Part shown: positions 12,740 to 25,484 of the stretch, piece after piece
Position numbering within the stretch: the first letter of the stretch is position 1
Layout: every line of letters starts with the position of its first letter
Origin: Anopheles merus
Lineage: Eukaryota; Arthropoda; Insecta; Diptera; Culicidae
Assembly: GCF_017562075.2 (NCBI RefSeq)
Contig: NC_054081.1
Span: 3,179,652 to 3,243,651 of the forward strand
Direction of reading: 5' to 3'
Length of the DNA: 64,000 nucleotides
The notes under the pieces: model-generated
Databases searched by the model: none
What the model was told of the DNA's origin: nothing
What the model saw: only the letters and a program-made list of their open reading frames with translations
Position numbers and translations under genes: made by a program

Positions 12740-13208
12740 TAGTGTTGGGTTTCATGAACCATTCGTTGAGATTCATTCATGTGATCTGAAAAGATTCATC
12801 AATCTCCAAGGATTCGTGAGTCTCTTAAGGTTCATGAATATCGAAAGATTCATATATCTCAAGGAATTCATGAATCATTTGAACTGTATGATTTTCAAAA
12901 TTTTGAATTTGCCCAATCCTACCTAAAACATGCCCGTCGTGGGTTCAAGCCTCACATGGACCGTCTCCCCGTACCAAAACAAACAATCCGGCTGCGTGGT
13001 ACTTCCCAATAAGTCTCGAAAGCCTGTATAGACTGGCATGACCACGTAGGTTGTTACGCCAAGAAGAAGAATAACACAAAGCTCAAGCTCTAGAGATTCG
13101 TTAATCTTTCGAAACGTAAGAATCTTTACAACCAAGATTCAGATTCATTTCATCATTTCAAAGATTCATTTGATATTCATGAATCTGAATCAGATTTACC
13201 CAACACTA
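12740..13208. mobile_element. hAT-type MITE with intact 8-bp target duplication
   Basis: A 469-bp element begins TAGTGTTGGGT and ends with the inverse ACCCAACACTA. It is flanked on both sides by the identical octamer AACGCCAT (12732-12739 and 13209-13216), the duplication size made by hAT transposases. The interior is full of short AGATTCATGAATC-like words in both orientations. It carries no transposase and hosts a SINE insertion. The perfect TSD indicates a fairly recent or well-preserved insertion. Confidence 0.9.
12926..13075 (+). mobile_element. SINE200-like tRNA-derived SINE inside the hAT MITE
   Basis: Contains a pol III B-box-like GGGTTCAAGCC followed by a body with GCCTGTATAGACTGGCATG and a 3' end CGCCAAGAAGAAGAA. 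A diverged copy lies 535 bp to the right, and both duplicated MADF-BESS segments carry inverted fragments. The family name is from memory of Anopheles SINEs and is not verified. Confidence 0.7.
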
Positions 13209-13460
13209 AACGCCATATCTACACTCTACGCGATCTTTCCAAAGGTTTTGCAATCGAAATCTTCACAGGATTCAAGCATCAGGAATTTTACCTTTCGGAC
13301 GCTCCACTCAAACTCGTAACAAGTACAAATTACAACATTTTTTATTCTAAACTAACCAGATGAAACACATATTGCATTACTAGAAATATAAAACAGGATG
13401 TGTCTGTAGCAGTGATGGTTAAAGTTGGGACAATCCCGTCAAAGTCAAATGACTCAATAA

Positions 13461-13614
13461 CATGCCCGTCATGGGATCATGGGTTTAAGTCTTAGATGGA
13501 CCGTCCCCCCGTAGCAAGGACGGACTATATCCCTGCTGGTGGTATTTAATCAATTCTTGAAAGTCTGTATAGGGCCGGCATGTCCTCGTATGACGGTACG
13601 CCAAATAGAAGTTG
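13461..13614 (+). mobile_element. second, diverged SINE200-like copy
   Basis: Collinear with the SINE at 12926-13075 (CATGCCCGTCATGGG, ATGGACCGTCCCCCCGTA, AAGTCTGTATAGGGCCGGCATG) but with a damaged B box and tail. It sits between an AGTGATGGTT word and a GACTCCGGAATCGATCGGAGT word, suggesting insertion into a repeat related to the minisatellite family. Confidence 0.65.
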
Positions 13615-14709
13615 GCAATAATCCAAAGTCGACTACGATCCGACTCCGGAATCGATCGGAGTTGTGAGTGCACTACAGAGAGACAGAGAGCACACCACTA
13701 ATATTGTAGCTTCTTGTACTGTTTATTCCAAAAAGAGTCTTCAATTTCGTATGGTTTTTTGTTTGATTTTGCCATAATGAAATACAAAAAAAGCTAAGCA
13801 ATTGGATATGATCGTTTTATCGAAATTCAAACATAATGATAAAAGGGCTGTCGGATATATTTTCCGCTTATGATCACACAAACGCAAACGAATTTGGAAA
13901 AGAGATTTAAAAGTGCACAGTATAACTTCTGGTAACCTGTACATTAATTTTAGATTACAGGAAATTTTAATTTTTTTTTTTAATTAAAACAAAAAAAACG
14001 TTAGAAACCGACACCACATTAATAGCTACGGGCGCTAGAAGTTAGCTTTCCTTCCCTTTTATGATTCGGTCACGATTGATGCTGAATGTGCGGCAGAAAG
14101 AGCCGAATTCTACAAACAATGTTGGTGGAGTTTCTCGTGAAGAACGAAATAGCCTCATCAAGAGCAAAAATGCCAAAAAGATAAACTAAGGCCTAGCTTA
14201 TTGAGTTGCGTAAAAAGAAAAAGGTTCTAAGTAATAAAGAAAGATAGATTTGAAGTATTTGAAGCAAGCAGTGATTTGATTTGGTACAAATAGCAAGAAA
14301 AAAGAAAAATAAACGGATAATAGCTTTATACCGAATTAATGTTAATGCTCTTCACCATTCAATTTTCTGTCATGCAACAATTTTTACGCTACACCTACTT
14401 CATCCAACAATTACGAACCTACGAATCATCGCTTCTAACTCAGTTTGACCTGCAAACACAAATACGCAGCCAGATGGCTAGTAGAATGAGTTTCTGCCTG
14501 CCGTTGCTGATTGTTTTGGGGCATCTACCGGTAGCTGAACATAATTGCCACTTCCTATAACATTCCTTTTCTCAGTTCTTTGCGCTAATTGTTTAGTTTC
14601 CTACCGTATCGACTGGGATCGAAAGCTATCCGTTGGATCGTGTGTCACAAAGTGTCGAAAAGATTCAACAATACGCCCCCACAAAACAGTTCTCACCTAA
14701 ACACGGGCA

Positions 14710-15566
14710 CTAGCGTGGTTTCATGAAAATTCCCAACCGGCTGCCGCTAGTCAGATCCAGCTCGATGGTCGCCACCTGGCCGGATGTCGCTTTGCGTACC
14801 ACCAGGTGAAGCTTTCTGCCCTGCATATTAGCAATCACGGACTGTACCTGGTTCATCGTCTTGAAGTTACGGGCAGTGACCGTTCCAACCTGCACAATCT
14901 GATCCCCGACGGCAATGCCCTAAAAAGAGGGATGAGAGTTAGATATGATTAGAAGTTTGCTACAGAGGATTTTATCCCGAGTATTGTACTAAACACAGTC
15001 ATACACCACCACGAAAGGATTCAATTCTACAATTTCTACAATTAATGCATAGATTACCATTCGATCTGCAAGCTGTCCGGGTACGACCGTTTCCACCACT
15101 GCGAATGGTTCCGGCGCGCTGTCGGCCGTTCTGTCACCGTCCACCTCCATCGGTTCATTCGGCAGGTTCTGGTGCTGCTGCTGCTGCTGCTGCCCGTTGG
15201 CCGGCGTGCTTTGTTCCGCTTCAAACACTTGTGCAATGCCCTTTTCGATCTGCTGCATAATTTTTTTCCTATCATTCTGCAGGCAAATGATCGTGTGGCG
15301 CGCCTTGCGCACCGATAACACGTCCACGTTGCTGAGCGGGTAGCCCTCGCCGTCCACCAGTGGCTCGTTCATCCCGATCCGGTTCTGTAAGGGTGAAACA
15401 TCGTGCTGCATCATTTCGACATCGACTTGAAAGGGTGAAAATTCCGATCGGATCGCCCAATACCAACCGCACTCAGGATCAGTCCCTGCTGTTCGATCTG
15501 TGCCTCCAGCTCTTTTTTGCGCTCCATGAGCGAGAGCACCGCCTCGCGGGACATTTTGGTGATCAT
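14710..15566 (-). CDS. PSMD9: PSMD9 (proteasome base assembly chaperone p27), three exons
   Basis: PSMD9/p27 binds RPT subunits and helps assemble the 26S proteasome base in the cytosol. Exons on the minus strand: 15566-15468, 15384-15058 and 14919-14710, all phase 0, with introns of 83 and 138 bp; 211 aa against 223 in human. Exon 1 encodes an N-terminal helix (SLMERKKELEAQIEQQGL). Exon 2 has the family signature IGMNEPLVDGEGYPLSNVDV and the ARHTIICLQND block, then a Gln-rich insert (QQQQQQ) and the start of the PDZ domain (FAVVETVVPGQLADRM). Exon 3 completes the PDZ (GIAVGDQIVQVGTV, ELDLTSGSRLGIFMKPR). A second ATG four codons downstream is an alternative start. A GT repeat stands 10 nt upstream of the start codon. 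Confidence 0.95.
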
Positions 15567-15576
15567 TGTGTGAACA

Positions 15577-15591
15577 CACACACACACACAC
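15577..15591. repeat. short (AC)n in the PSMD9 leader
   Basis: A run of AC dinucleotides (GT on the mRNA strand) ends about 10 nt before the PSMD9 ATG, so it is probably in the 5'UTR. Confidence 0.75.
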
Positions 15592-16251
15592 GCAGGAGCA
15601 GTTGGATGCTTTCCCAGGTATTTTAGACGGGAAGAGCGTTTTTAAGCAGAATTTTCCCGTGCCACGAACGGTCGTGTTGCTTTGTTTTCGTCGTATGAAA
15701 TAGCACAAAACCGCTCTGCCCGCGTTGACGTTTTGTTGTTGACATCCTCGTCGACGAACTCGTTTCTTGATTATTCGGATGTGAGCCGGCGCTCTGGCAA
15801 CCATCGAACAAGAAATCGAGACAATGTATGCCCAAGGTAGGCACGAGGTCACGTAATGAAGAACGACTGAGCACAAAGTGGGTAGAAAGGAGGTGTCGTC
15901 ATATAGAACATCTGGCCATCATGGCTTTAGAAAAAAGCACAAAACCAGGATCGAAGGCAGTTGTCAAATGCGACGAATGTTGCTGGTATACGGGTATGAT
16001 AAATGAATTGTTTTCGTTTAACAAATATTTGTACAGCACTAAAAACTTTTATTTTGCATCCACACTTTATAAATCGGCATTTTCCACTTTATATTGCGGC
16101 TGCTGCCTGTATACAAATATCGACGGCTTTTGTCAAACTAAATCTCAAAATGGCAACATGCCAAACGCTCGGAAGACACCTCCTCTATATTCCCCCTTGC
16201 ACCGAGCATGCAGGTGAGAGATGGCTGTGAGAGAATCGACAACTGATTACT

Positions 16252-18027
16252 CACAAATCCACTAAACGACCACTAAATGAGCTGTAAACGACTCAAGTTC
16301 GCTTCCTAAATGGAATATAAAAAGACTTCATTTAGCATATGGCAAACGACTCATGCATGCTAAAAATAACAAAAAGCTGGTGGTGCCATCTGGTTGTACG
16401 ATACCTAACCAGTGGAGCGCTCTCCTCGTTTGGAGAGCCCAAGCGCCACAGATTATGCTTAAATGACTGGAAACTCAAATATCCATAGAAAAAAACGAAA
16501 GCTCCATAGCTTCATTGGTTTGCTCAATAGATGGCGTATTACAACTCATCGTTACACTGCTGTCCTTTTCTGGCAATGTGTTTAGACAAATATAATCTAA
16601 TCATGACCTATATAGTCTTCTAACTTATCTGGCAAAAATCTATATGAATGGTCGTGTGGTCGAGATACGTGGGTATCAACACCAACGACCATCCCAAATA
16701 GCCAGAATTGCTTAAGCAGCTCATTTTGACACGCTAAAGATCGCTGCTCTAATTCGCCTTTTGCAGTAGATAAACAGCATCAAAGTTCTATGTGGGTCTT
16801 TAAAACAGCGCCTAAGCAGCTTCCTTATGCTACGATTCCAGGGATTATTTTTCTGTGTGTTTTATTTTCAAGCAAGCGTCATCGATGAAATAAACAACAA
16901 GATTTGTTTCGTTTAAACACATATGTATATTTTTAAAACTTTTGTATTGATGAATTACACAAAATTTTACACAATTTACTGATAATTCACAATCACTTCA
17001 CTCAATATTCCTTCTTTAATTAACTTATCTAACTTGTACAGCAGCAATGAGATGATTGACGGCGTCTCTGTTTGACACTTTGACAAGATCCACCTTGTAC
17101 CGATGCCATGCATTAAAAAGCTATAAAGTTCCACCAAGTTCGATACACACTCTTAACAAGCCTTAAAGTTATGTCATGAACCCTACACATAATGCTAATC
17201 AGCCGCAAAGTTCCAAAGAGTACCATGTGCCTGTTAAAAAGCTCCATAGTTCCGCAAAGTACCGTCTATCTCTTAATCAGCCACAAAGTACGACATCGGA
17301 ACGATTTTTCGTTAAACAGCCCTAAATCAGCTATAAAGTACGAGCTGGCTATTTGGGCTACAACAGTGCAGTGCTGAAGACGCTTGTAAGGTTTTCTTTT
17401 GACAGTTGCAATTTCAAATTTCAAATTAAAAGCGAAATTTTTCATTGACATATTTCAAAGGCATTTAATTACTGCTAAATGCACTGCTGATCGCCTTCAA
17501 TTCGCCGGCGATTACAAGGCGATTAGAAGGCATTTAACGGAAATTTGCGGGTAGGGTTAGAAGGCTATATAGGTCATAATAAAATGCAACTTGTCGAAAC
17601 ACATTGCAAGAAAAGGATAGCAATATAATGATGAGTTGTAATACGCCATCTATTGATCAAACCAATGAAGCTGTGGAGCTTTCATTTTTTTTCTATGGAT
17701 ATTCAATTTTCCAGTCGTTTTAGCTTAATCTGTGGCGCTTGGGTAATCTCATTGCTGCTGCACAAGTTAGATTCGTTAATTGAAGGATGAATATTGAGTG
17801 AAGTGATTGTGAATTATCAGTAAATTGTGTAAAATTTTGTGTAATTCATCAATACAAAGCTCCACAGGTTGGGTATCCCACAAACAGATGGCGCCACCAG
17901 CTTTTTTGCTATTTTTAGAATGCATGAGTCGTTTGCCGTCTGCTAAACGAAGTCTTTCTATATTCCGTTTAGGTAGAGAATTTGAGGCGTTTAGAAGCCG
18001 TTTAGTAGTCGTTTAGTGGATTTGTGG
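16252..18027. mobile_element. fold-back element with long inverted arms and a nested insertion
   Basis: The left arm (16252-16625) and right arm (17555-18027) are diverged inverted copies. TCACAAATCCACTAAACGAC at the left edge matches GTCGTTTAGTGGATTTGTGG at the right. The TACGCCATCTATTG block lies at 17642 on the right and is inverted near 16525 on the left. The right arm is interrupted at 17747-17856 by a segment that is itself an inverted copy of 16946-17052. No transposase is present. Similar sequence recurs at 18335-18430 and 54540-54900, so it belongs to a dispersed family. Confidence 0.8.
17060..17365. repeat. 300-bp repeat, copy 1 (inside fold-back element)
   Basis: Direct copy of 18040-18335. 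It contains short internal reiterations of AAAGTTCCA, AAAGTACCG and TAATCAGCC at roughly 30-40 bp spacing, reminiscent of ancient small tandem units. Begins near TTTGACACTTTGACAAG and ends GAGCTGGCTATTTGGG. Confidence 0.8.
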
Positions 18028-18039
18028 CACTTGGGTATT

Positions 18040-18335
18040 GCCGGCGTCCGTCTTTGACACTTTGACAAGAGCCACCGATGTCATGGATAAAAAAGCTATA
18101 AAGTTCCACCAAGTTCGGTACGCTTTCTTAACAAGCCTTCAAGTTCCACCATGAACCCTACACATAGTGCTAATCAGCCGCAAAGTTCCAAAAAGTACCA
18201 TGTGCCTGTTAAAAAGCTCCATAGTTCCGCAAAGTACCGTCTATCTCTTAATCAGCCACAAATTACGACATCGGAACGATTTTTCGTAAAACAGCCCTTA
18301 ATCATCTATAAAGTACGAGCTGGCTATTTGGGATA
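18040..18335. repeat. 300-bp repeat, copy 2 (right flank of fold-back element)
   Basis: About 85-90 percent like 17060-17365 by eye and in the same orientation. It is followed by another TACGCCATCTATTG block (18337), so a second, partial fold-back copy seems to abut the first. Confidence 0.8.
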
Positions 18336-18612
18336 ATACGCCATCTATTGAGCAAACCAGTGAAGCTATGAAGCTTTCGATTTTTTGCTTTGGATAATTG
18401 ATTTTCCAGTCGTTTAAGCTTAATCTTTAGCGCCTAAATTAAAGTCGATGTCACTGGAAACATTTTCCACATTTTGAGCGATTTCACTGGATACAGTCAA
18501 AGTTGAACGAAAAAAAAATTCTCGCATTTGGATTCCCTACAAGCTCACAGACTGCTCGACTTTGCGTGTCGAGTGAGTGCTGTATACAATCGAGTGTAAA
18601 CCCCTGCATTAA

Positions 18613-19141
18613 CCTTTAAGTTGGCAACCGGATACCCGGGTATTTTTTTCAACTTCGAACTGCAATAACTTTTGATTCATTGCTTTTATTGACCTGAAAT
18701 TTTCCGTAATCTCTCAACTTTTAATTTATGATTTTTTGGTGCATAAGTTGTAATTTTAAACAGCCTGTAAGTATTTTATTTTGATTTTTTTTAAACTTTA
18801 CCACGTAAGTTGGCAACCAGCATACCCGGGTATTCGATACATTTTGTATGGAGAATGACGTTTCTCTTCTTCCTCTTTTCGTATTGTGCTTATTTTCGAG
18901 TCAAATTCAAGCGATTCCAAATTTCAATTTGACCGTTATTTTTATCAAAAAAATGAAAAAAACTTAATGAATAAATGAAATAGAAGAGAGTATATTGTCG
19001 GCATTACTTGCTTACAGCATTAAAATATAGAAAGCATTGTTTACCTATGAAAATCGTTAATTTTTTGCATCAAAACGTGTGGAATACCCGGGTATGCCGG
19101 TTGCCAACTTACGTGTGTAAATCTGGTTGCCAACTCTACGG
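18613..19141. mobile_element. TTAA-flanked MITE (piggyBac-like) with GGCAACC / ACCCGGGT subterminal repeats
   Basis: A 529-bp element is bounded by TTAA on both sides (18609-18612 and 19142-19145), the piggyBac target duplication. The ends are inverted: CCTTTAAGTTGGCAACC at the left and, read inward, CCGTAGAGTTGGCAACC at the right. The unit AAGTTGGCAACC followed by ATACCCGGGTATT occurs at 18621 and 18806 and inverted at 19083-19111. The interior is AT-rich without a coding frame. Confidence 0.8.
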
Positions 19142-19145
19142 TTAA

Positions 19146-22100
19146 GCGTGTCGTGTGGTCTGTCACTGAACTTGCGCCCGCACACTGCCTCACACTAGAC
19201 GTCATTCGTTCAGCGTGTGTGAAGTGAGGTTGTGTAAAATGCGTAGCCGGCTTGTTCTTTTTGCAATCATGGCGGACGGGTGCACATCAGGCGCAAGGCT
19301 CTCGCTTACAATTTTTTAGTTATAAATTGTTTAACTCTGTGTTAAGCCTACTCCATTACTCTGACTAGTGATTTGTAGTTTTCCTGCGACGGATGAAGTA
19401 AGTGCTGGCATAATTATCATCTGTTGGACAGTTGAGGTAAGAAATTTTAGGGAAAAGCTGTGAATGGAATGGTGGAAATTGTGTCTTAAGAATTTATGTT
19501 GAAATACCAAGCTGTTCCTATTTCGCTTGCCCTTGTTAAAGAGTTCTACGTCATACGCTCATTGTCTAATCGAGCGCATATAAAATTACGTATTGATCGG
19601 TAGAAGTTTTTATGTCAGAGAGCGGATTGAGGTTAACCGAAGCTTCTATTATATTCTTTCAGTTGAGGTTAACTTTCAACGTTTTCTTAGAAATCGATTG
19701 TTCCGCAGCGTTGCAAAGGTAAGAGAATTTTACAGAGAGATCGCTGCAAGTCGCCTGTGGGCTCCAGCTGGAGGAGAATGGTTATTAAATCTTCAACTAA
19801 AATCAATTTAATAATATCAATCAATCCTCAACAATCAAATTCTCAAAATTCTCAACTATCCCAGTGCCGGAACAGTAGTGCCAGCGAGAAATCAAACATT
19901 GAGGTTTCCCAAGTGACATTTTCGAGCAGATTGTTAGCGTTTTTCGAGTTGCTGGAAGCTTAAAGAGCAGGCTTAAAATTGGCTTAAAGAGCAAGCGATA
20001 TTGCAGAGTTTAAGCTTATTATAACAGTTGAAACGTCAGTGTGAAGCATTTTTTCTGGTGCCATTTTGAGAATTGTCATCACGTTGTGCACAAGCTACTG
20101 GCCCAAAACAAAACATGCGTACTTTTCAATCCATATTAAACAACAAGTTTATTATAAAACACTCTTTCACGTTGTTTTGTTATTTTCCCAGCGTTTCTCC
20201 GCTATTCTGATGCTCCTGGATAGATCGTTTATTTCTTTTTACTCAGTGTTTTGGCTGTTGAACACCAAGGACGAAACTGCAAGCTTCTTGTTTGTCCGGC
20301 TTCTACCGAAGTTCTGACATAAACTTCAACGCTTCAACACATCGTTGTTCACTCACACACCCATGTTTTCAAGAGTTCATATGAGGCAATGGGTTAAATC
20401 GAGCTGTTCACGAGGAGTTTAAGCTAAAAATGTAGAACAGTTGTCACCTGGGTTGTTTCTTTTGTTCGACAGAACGCACGTTCAGTCGTTGCGGTTCGTA
20501 TTCGTGCGCGTCACTTCTGTGAATTTTCTGTTGCCCTTCGTAGTGCAAGTGTTAAGTTGGGATTAAGTTGCAATCATGTATCGAGAACTGTTTAATCACG
20601 TCCGTGGTTGTTAAGGAGGTTAAAAATCGTCCATTTTTTAATATTTCGTCGTACGGGCGAAATTACGTCGTTAGTTGTTCAATCGCTCCTACTAAATTGC
20701 GCTACTTTTGCGGCCATGTTAAAAAGATGGGAAGTTTAGAAACCGAAAACGTGTACGATACTCGTGTTGATCGTTGTAAAAGAAACCTCTTGATGGTAAA
20801 AAGAACATTTCAGTTCTAACACAATATCAGTACCAACCGTGATTGACATAATTTTATAGTGTATCTTGTTCTATTATATTGCATTATGCTATGTAACATT
20901 TGATTATATTATATTGCATTATGTTACGTAATATTCGATTATATTATAGTATATTATATTACAATATATTAATTTGTATCATATTATATTCGGACAGTGA
21001 AAATGTTTCGTTCGCAGCGACATTCAATTTCCATGAATTTGAAAGCATTTGACAGCCGCTTCAAGTCTAAATTTGAGTGACGTCATCCATATTCCAATAA
21101 GAAATCCGTTCGTTCCTGTTAGTATGGGACAAATTCCGCGAGGTTTTGCTGTGCCGATTCTTGTGCTGTACGCTCATTCTTAAGTGATTGCCGAACGAAT
21201 TTCGGCGAACGGAGTCCATCATCTGGCCGATTATATTATATTTTTATTGTATTTTTTTTCAATTTGTCCTTCGTAAACTATTTAAGTACGGGAAAATTTA
21301 AAAGTGATTAGATTTAAAATTAATGCTTAATTTGCTAGATCGACAATAATTATTTTAATTTTCTTTCTAATTTATTCTAATTTTCTAACATTTTTATCAT
21401 ATTATTAATTCTTGCTTATATATGTTCAGAATCTTTTTTTTTTAATGTGCAAGTTTACTTCTTTTAAGCATCGGTTATTCGTTTTCCTTTGTATGTGTTT
21501 TGGTCTACTATCTAATTCTCTTTGAGGTAGTTTTCGGATACATGCTTTCCCTATGAAAAGGCATGCCTCTGACTTTGATCTTTTACACGAAAGCATAACA
21601 ACAGTTTCGCCTACTATTGAAATGGACGTTAACCGATATTATATTACCATTACTCCTGAAACTGCTTTGTAGCTCTATTTGACACAAGGTCGCATTCTAA
21701 GCATTTCGCATGCGTTATTTCTCTGGATAATACCTAATCTCTCTGTTGCACCATTCAATCCCTTTGCAGAGCAAAGAGTTTCTGGCTCTTCGAGATTCGA
21801 CGTTGGGAACTCTCGGCTCCATCTACCGTGCGTGTACTACATCGTAAAATGACATCATGCTCATAACACTTAGCTCATAATGCCATGCTTTTCCAATTGC
21901 TACAATAGTTGCTTCACTGTTTTGATTTAAATTTTGTTGTTCGTTCGCACACGTTTCCCTCGGTTAAGGTATCAAATCATCCGACATAGAAATACAGCTA
22001 AAGAAAATACGGTTAAACTCGCCGAATAATGTTCAAAATAAGGCTGATAGTCGCGGGTATTTCACGTCATGTTACTGGCACTGGCTTTCTTTACATTTAA

Positions 22101-24800
22101 AACTTCAATATTTTCAATCTACATCTTATCTATCTAATCAAATATATTGGTCCCATTTTGATGAGACCTCTGAGGCTCGGTCCATGCAATCGTTATTTTC
22201 CGAGCACCACTTCCCAAACTGCATCTCCGATTTCCTTCTCCTTGCTCGGTAACTGTTCGATTTATGACAGCTAGTTATTTTAATCAATAATTTATTCAGC
22301 TTAATATCAATCAAGCCTCCCAAGAGTGCCTTGATTCGAGTCACTCCTCCAAAACCAGAACAAAAAAAAAGTTATATCTTGTTGACTACATTTCCCTGCG
22401 GACAAACATAAGCATGAACATCCTAAAACAATCCTCCTAAAAGGAGCAGCTGGCAAAGCTGTGTGTAAATAGAGTTTTGACTAGTTTTATTTAAGTTAAT
22501 CTTTGAATTAATGTTTAGCAGTGACCGAGATGTGTGAAACTATTATGGAAACGAGAAGATCTGAACTCCTCAAGATAATCATAATCGGATACAGAGAAAG
22601 TAAGCCTCTGAATATATACAAACATATCAGGATACATCCTTTCTCGTAAAAAAGAGAGAAAAAAAAATTAAAATAAGAATAAAGCTGTGTAAAAATACAG
22701 CTTCTTTCAGGATTGTTTGTGGCTATGTTACAATTGTTGTAGAGATGATTTTGCACCGAACACAATGCAACGCTACTGTTGTGCTCACACGTAATCTATG
22801 ATAGGGCCACTGCATGGTGCGTCTCTGTTTTGGTGTTGTATTTAAGACAACGTTAATAGTTGACATAAACGACCAAGGATACACATCGCGCTGCGGCTGT
22901 GAAGGCTGCGAATGCAAACGTACATGAAATATCGAGCAAAAGGCGGCACGTACCAGGGAGTCGGTTGCATTAACAGAAGGAACGAACATTTGCGGGAAAA
23001 TCTTGGTGGTTGAATGGTAATCGCGCCGCCTACCTTAAGGCCGGACGGGGACCGTTTTCTGCCCCTGCCCTGTAGCAAAGGACCGAGCGTCCGGTTGTGT
23101 GGAGCATGAATGCCCCCACCCTAGCAAGCCCTTCTAAAACCGCCCAACCCCTACAATGTACGTTGTTCGACCAAACAGAGATATAAATACGTACGATGCT
23201 GTGTGCAATGGTTGTGATAACGTCGGCTGATCACTACTGCGCTTAAAATTATGATACCATTGCAAAGACGATCCATGCCGTTGTTCTGTTTTATTTTAGG
23301 TGTGTGTCTAAAGACGCTGCTCTAGTGAAGGGCCCATATCATATATTACAACAATACGTGTAACATATACAGACAATCCTGCAAATATCTTGCACCCACT
23401 ACAATGTGTCCGCCAAGCGTTTTCATCAAATAGTTTAAATTAGCACTTCAACGGTCAGAAATATAAGACAGCTGTGCGAAGAGCGGCGATCGTTCAAATA
23501 TAAGACCGAGGTTGTAATATTCGATTATTCAATACAAAAAGAAAAACTAGTCAAAACATCCATTTCAAATCGGAAGTCATTTGTGGTAAAAAGCTTTCCC
23601 GAGTAACTTTCCGGATGTATACGTAGCATTTATGTTTAGTCGCTTGCGAAATGTCTTTCATCAACTGTCTCATATTGTTTTGGCAGTGCAATAATGTTTC
23701 TGTTCTTGCTCCTGCTTGTCAGCACGCCACAAAGAAACAACCGAACTGTATCGAGATTGTGACGTTTAGATAATTTAATCATCAATAAGTAAATAGTTGC
23801 GAATCGTTAGTTCTGTAGAGCGAGGAGAAAAGACCTTACGGTGGATGCAGTCAAGGAAGAGAGGATTCCTTATTTCTAATTTGATATAATTTGATATATT
23901 CTTTCTGATGAGAGGTTCTGTTGTCTGAACACGGCGCCCAAGTGTACTCATAGCGCTCGTTAACGAGCTCCAGCAAATCGGAGGCATTGATCTATCACAC
24001 TAGAAGCTTGCCTATGATGTGGTGGTAATCCTCGTAACAAAAAAAAGTGATTAATTGTAGTCAAGTCTGCCAGTAACATCACGAGAAAAGATGCGCAAAA
24101 CCACCCACGTCAGACGCCGTTGCACAGATTCTATTTTATTATTCCAAATGTCCGAGTACGATCACTACAGAACACTATTAAACTCTAGTATGGAACCAAT
24201 TTGACATACATATCACGTGTTAACAAATATACCCACCTGATCACGGTGTTCGAACGGCAGTCGAATGGACCAGCGGGCTTCAAATAGAACAATAAAATAT
24301 TGGAATCATTTCAACTAACTAGAAGAGATGAACGTTGAATCGACTTTTTGAAGCTTTTCAACTATACCGATCGCTGATATCAAGTCGAAATCTTTCGAAT
24401 GCAGAAGAAGATAACCTAGCATGTTGGTAGCTTTTACTTACATTTATTTGTTGTGAGCATTAAATGTCATCTTGTGTTGAACAGCGGTCGGCAAAGTTTG
24501 CGGCCGAAAGAGCCAAAATATTCGTAGAGTTCCGCGTGAAGAGCCATATCGATAAACGAAGAGCCCAATCTATATCCATTCTGTAAACTTCACTACCACA
24601 CATTGCTTTTTCTCTCTTTATTAGAGACCATCACTCTTTCGAGCAAAACGAATCTGTGTACAAAATGAATATAAATAATTTATTTATATCGAACACGCTC
24701 CGCTTCTAGTGGTGCCCTTCGGTCCTTGAAGTTTGATCTTAGCAACCATGTTTTCCCCCAGAATCTGCTTTTAGCACGTTTCGGGGTTTCGTATCCCGGA
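19146..24800. other. AT-rich intergenic DNA, no gene recognised
   Basis: Only short open frames without domains or splice support, many lacking an ATG. A small low-complexity AT block lies at 20838-20992. A CAGCGGTCGGCAAAG word near 24484 resembles hAT terminal repeats, but no partner end was found. I see nothing else assignable in this 5.6-kb stretch. Confidence 0.5.
20860..20992. repeat. AT-rich short tandem repeat
   Basis: Reiterated ATTATATTGCATTATG, GTAATATTCGATTATATT and similar words, about 45 bp per unit, strongly AT. Confidence 0.7.
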
Positions 24801-24814
24801 AGTTGCTGATTCGG

Positions 24815-24905
24815 ATCCTTTGCAAACACTTTCGCTTCTGTAGGTCCTACGATGGATCAGCGGAGATTTGCTATGAGCACAAGTGCACCGTGCTACCAGC
24901 ACCAT
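24815..24905 (-). mobile_element. short R1-clade retrotransposon fragment
   Basis: Nearly identical to 26352-26445 (TTTGCAAACACTTTCGCTTC ... GATCAGCGGAGATTTG ... CACAAGTG). A related motif occurs at 39760-39830 and inverted at 49980-50040 next to other R1-clade pieces, which is the basis for the assignment. Confidence 0.5.
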
Positions 24906-25484
24906 AACCAGGGTAGCAGGACGACCACTTCGTTCAGCGTAGAAAATCATTGAAGGCTACTGAAACCGCATGTCCAGTGCTCAACAAAACAATCAGTGCC
25001 ACTATGCACGTTCTGGACCAAAGATATTTGAAGGAGTCATATTAATGCTACGGGTTTTCAGTCGCTTTTACAGGATTTTTTTGCAACTTTCGCTCGCGTA
25101 TTGGGTTTCGCCGATCAGTTCAAAAATTGGTTGTTTTCTAGATTTTGATTCGCAACTAAACGCGTTTTGCGATGGCTCGCTGTCCCTCGCCAGCTGGTCT
25201 GCTTGACCCTAGTCAAACTTTCTTCACAACTGTATGTGAACTTTCCTCTAATTTGCCCTCATTTCGGCAATCTATTTGTTTGTGGTGGTAACTTTTGTGT
25301 TTCGGACAAGGTGCACAATTGAGGGATTAAGGACACACGCAGCTCTTTGGTATGAACAACTTATATTCTATTATAATAAATATATGTGCTAAAAGGACTG
25401 TTGTGTGTGTCGGGTCGTAGCCTATGATCGAGTGCTCTACGCTCGGTAGCTCGATCGCTCCCGAAGCCCTTAACGGCCATTCAA

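Noticed and set aside
24484..24720. hAT-like end CAGCGGTCGGCAAAG
   Set aside because: No matching inverted end or 8-bp duplication found nearby, so not called as an element.
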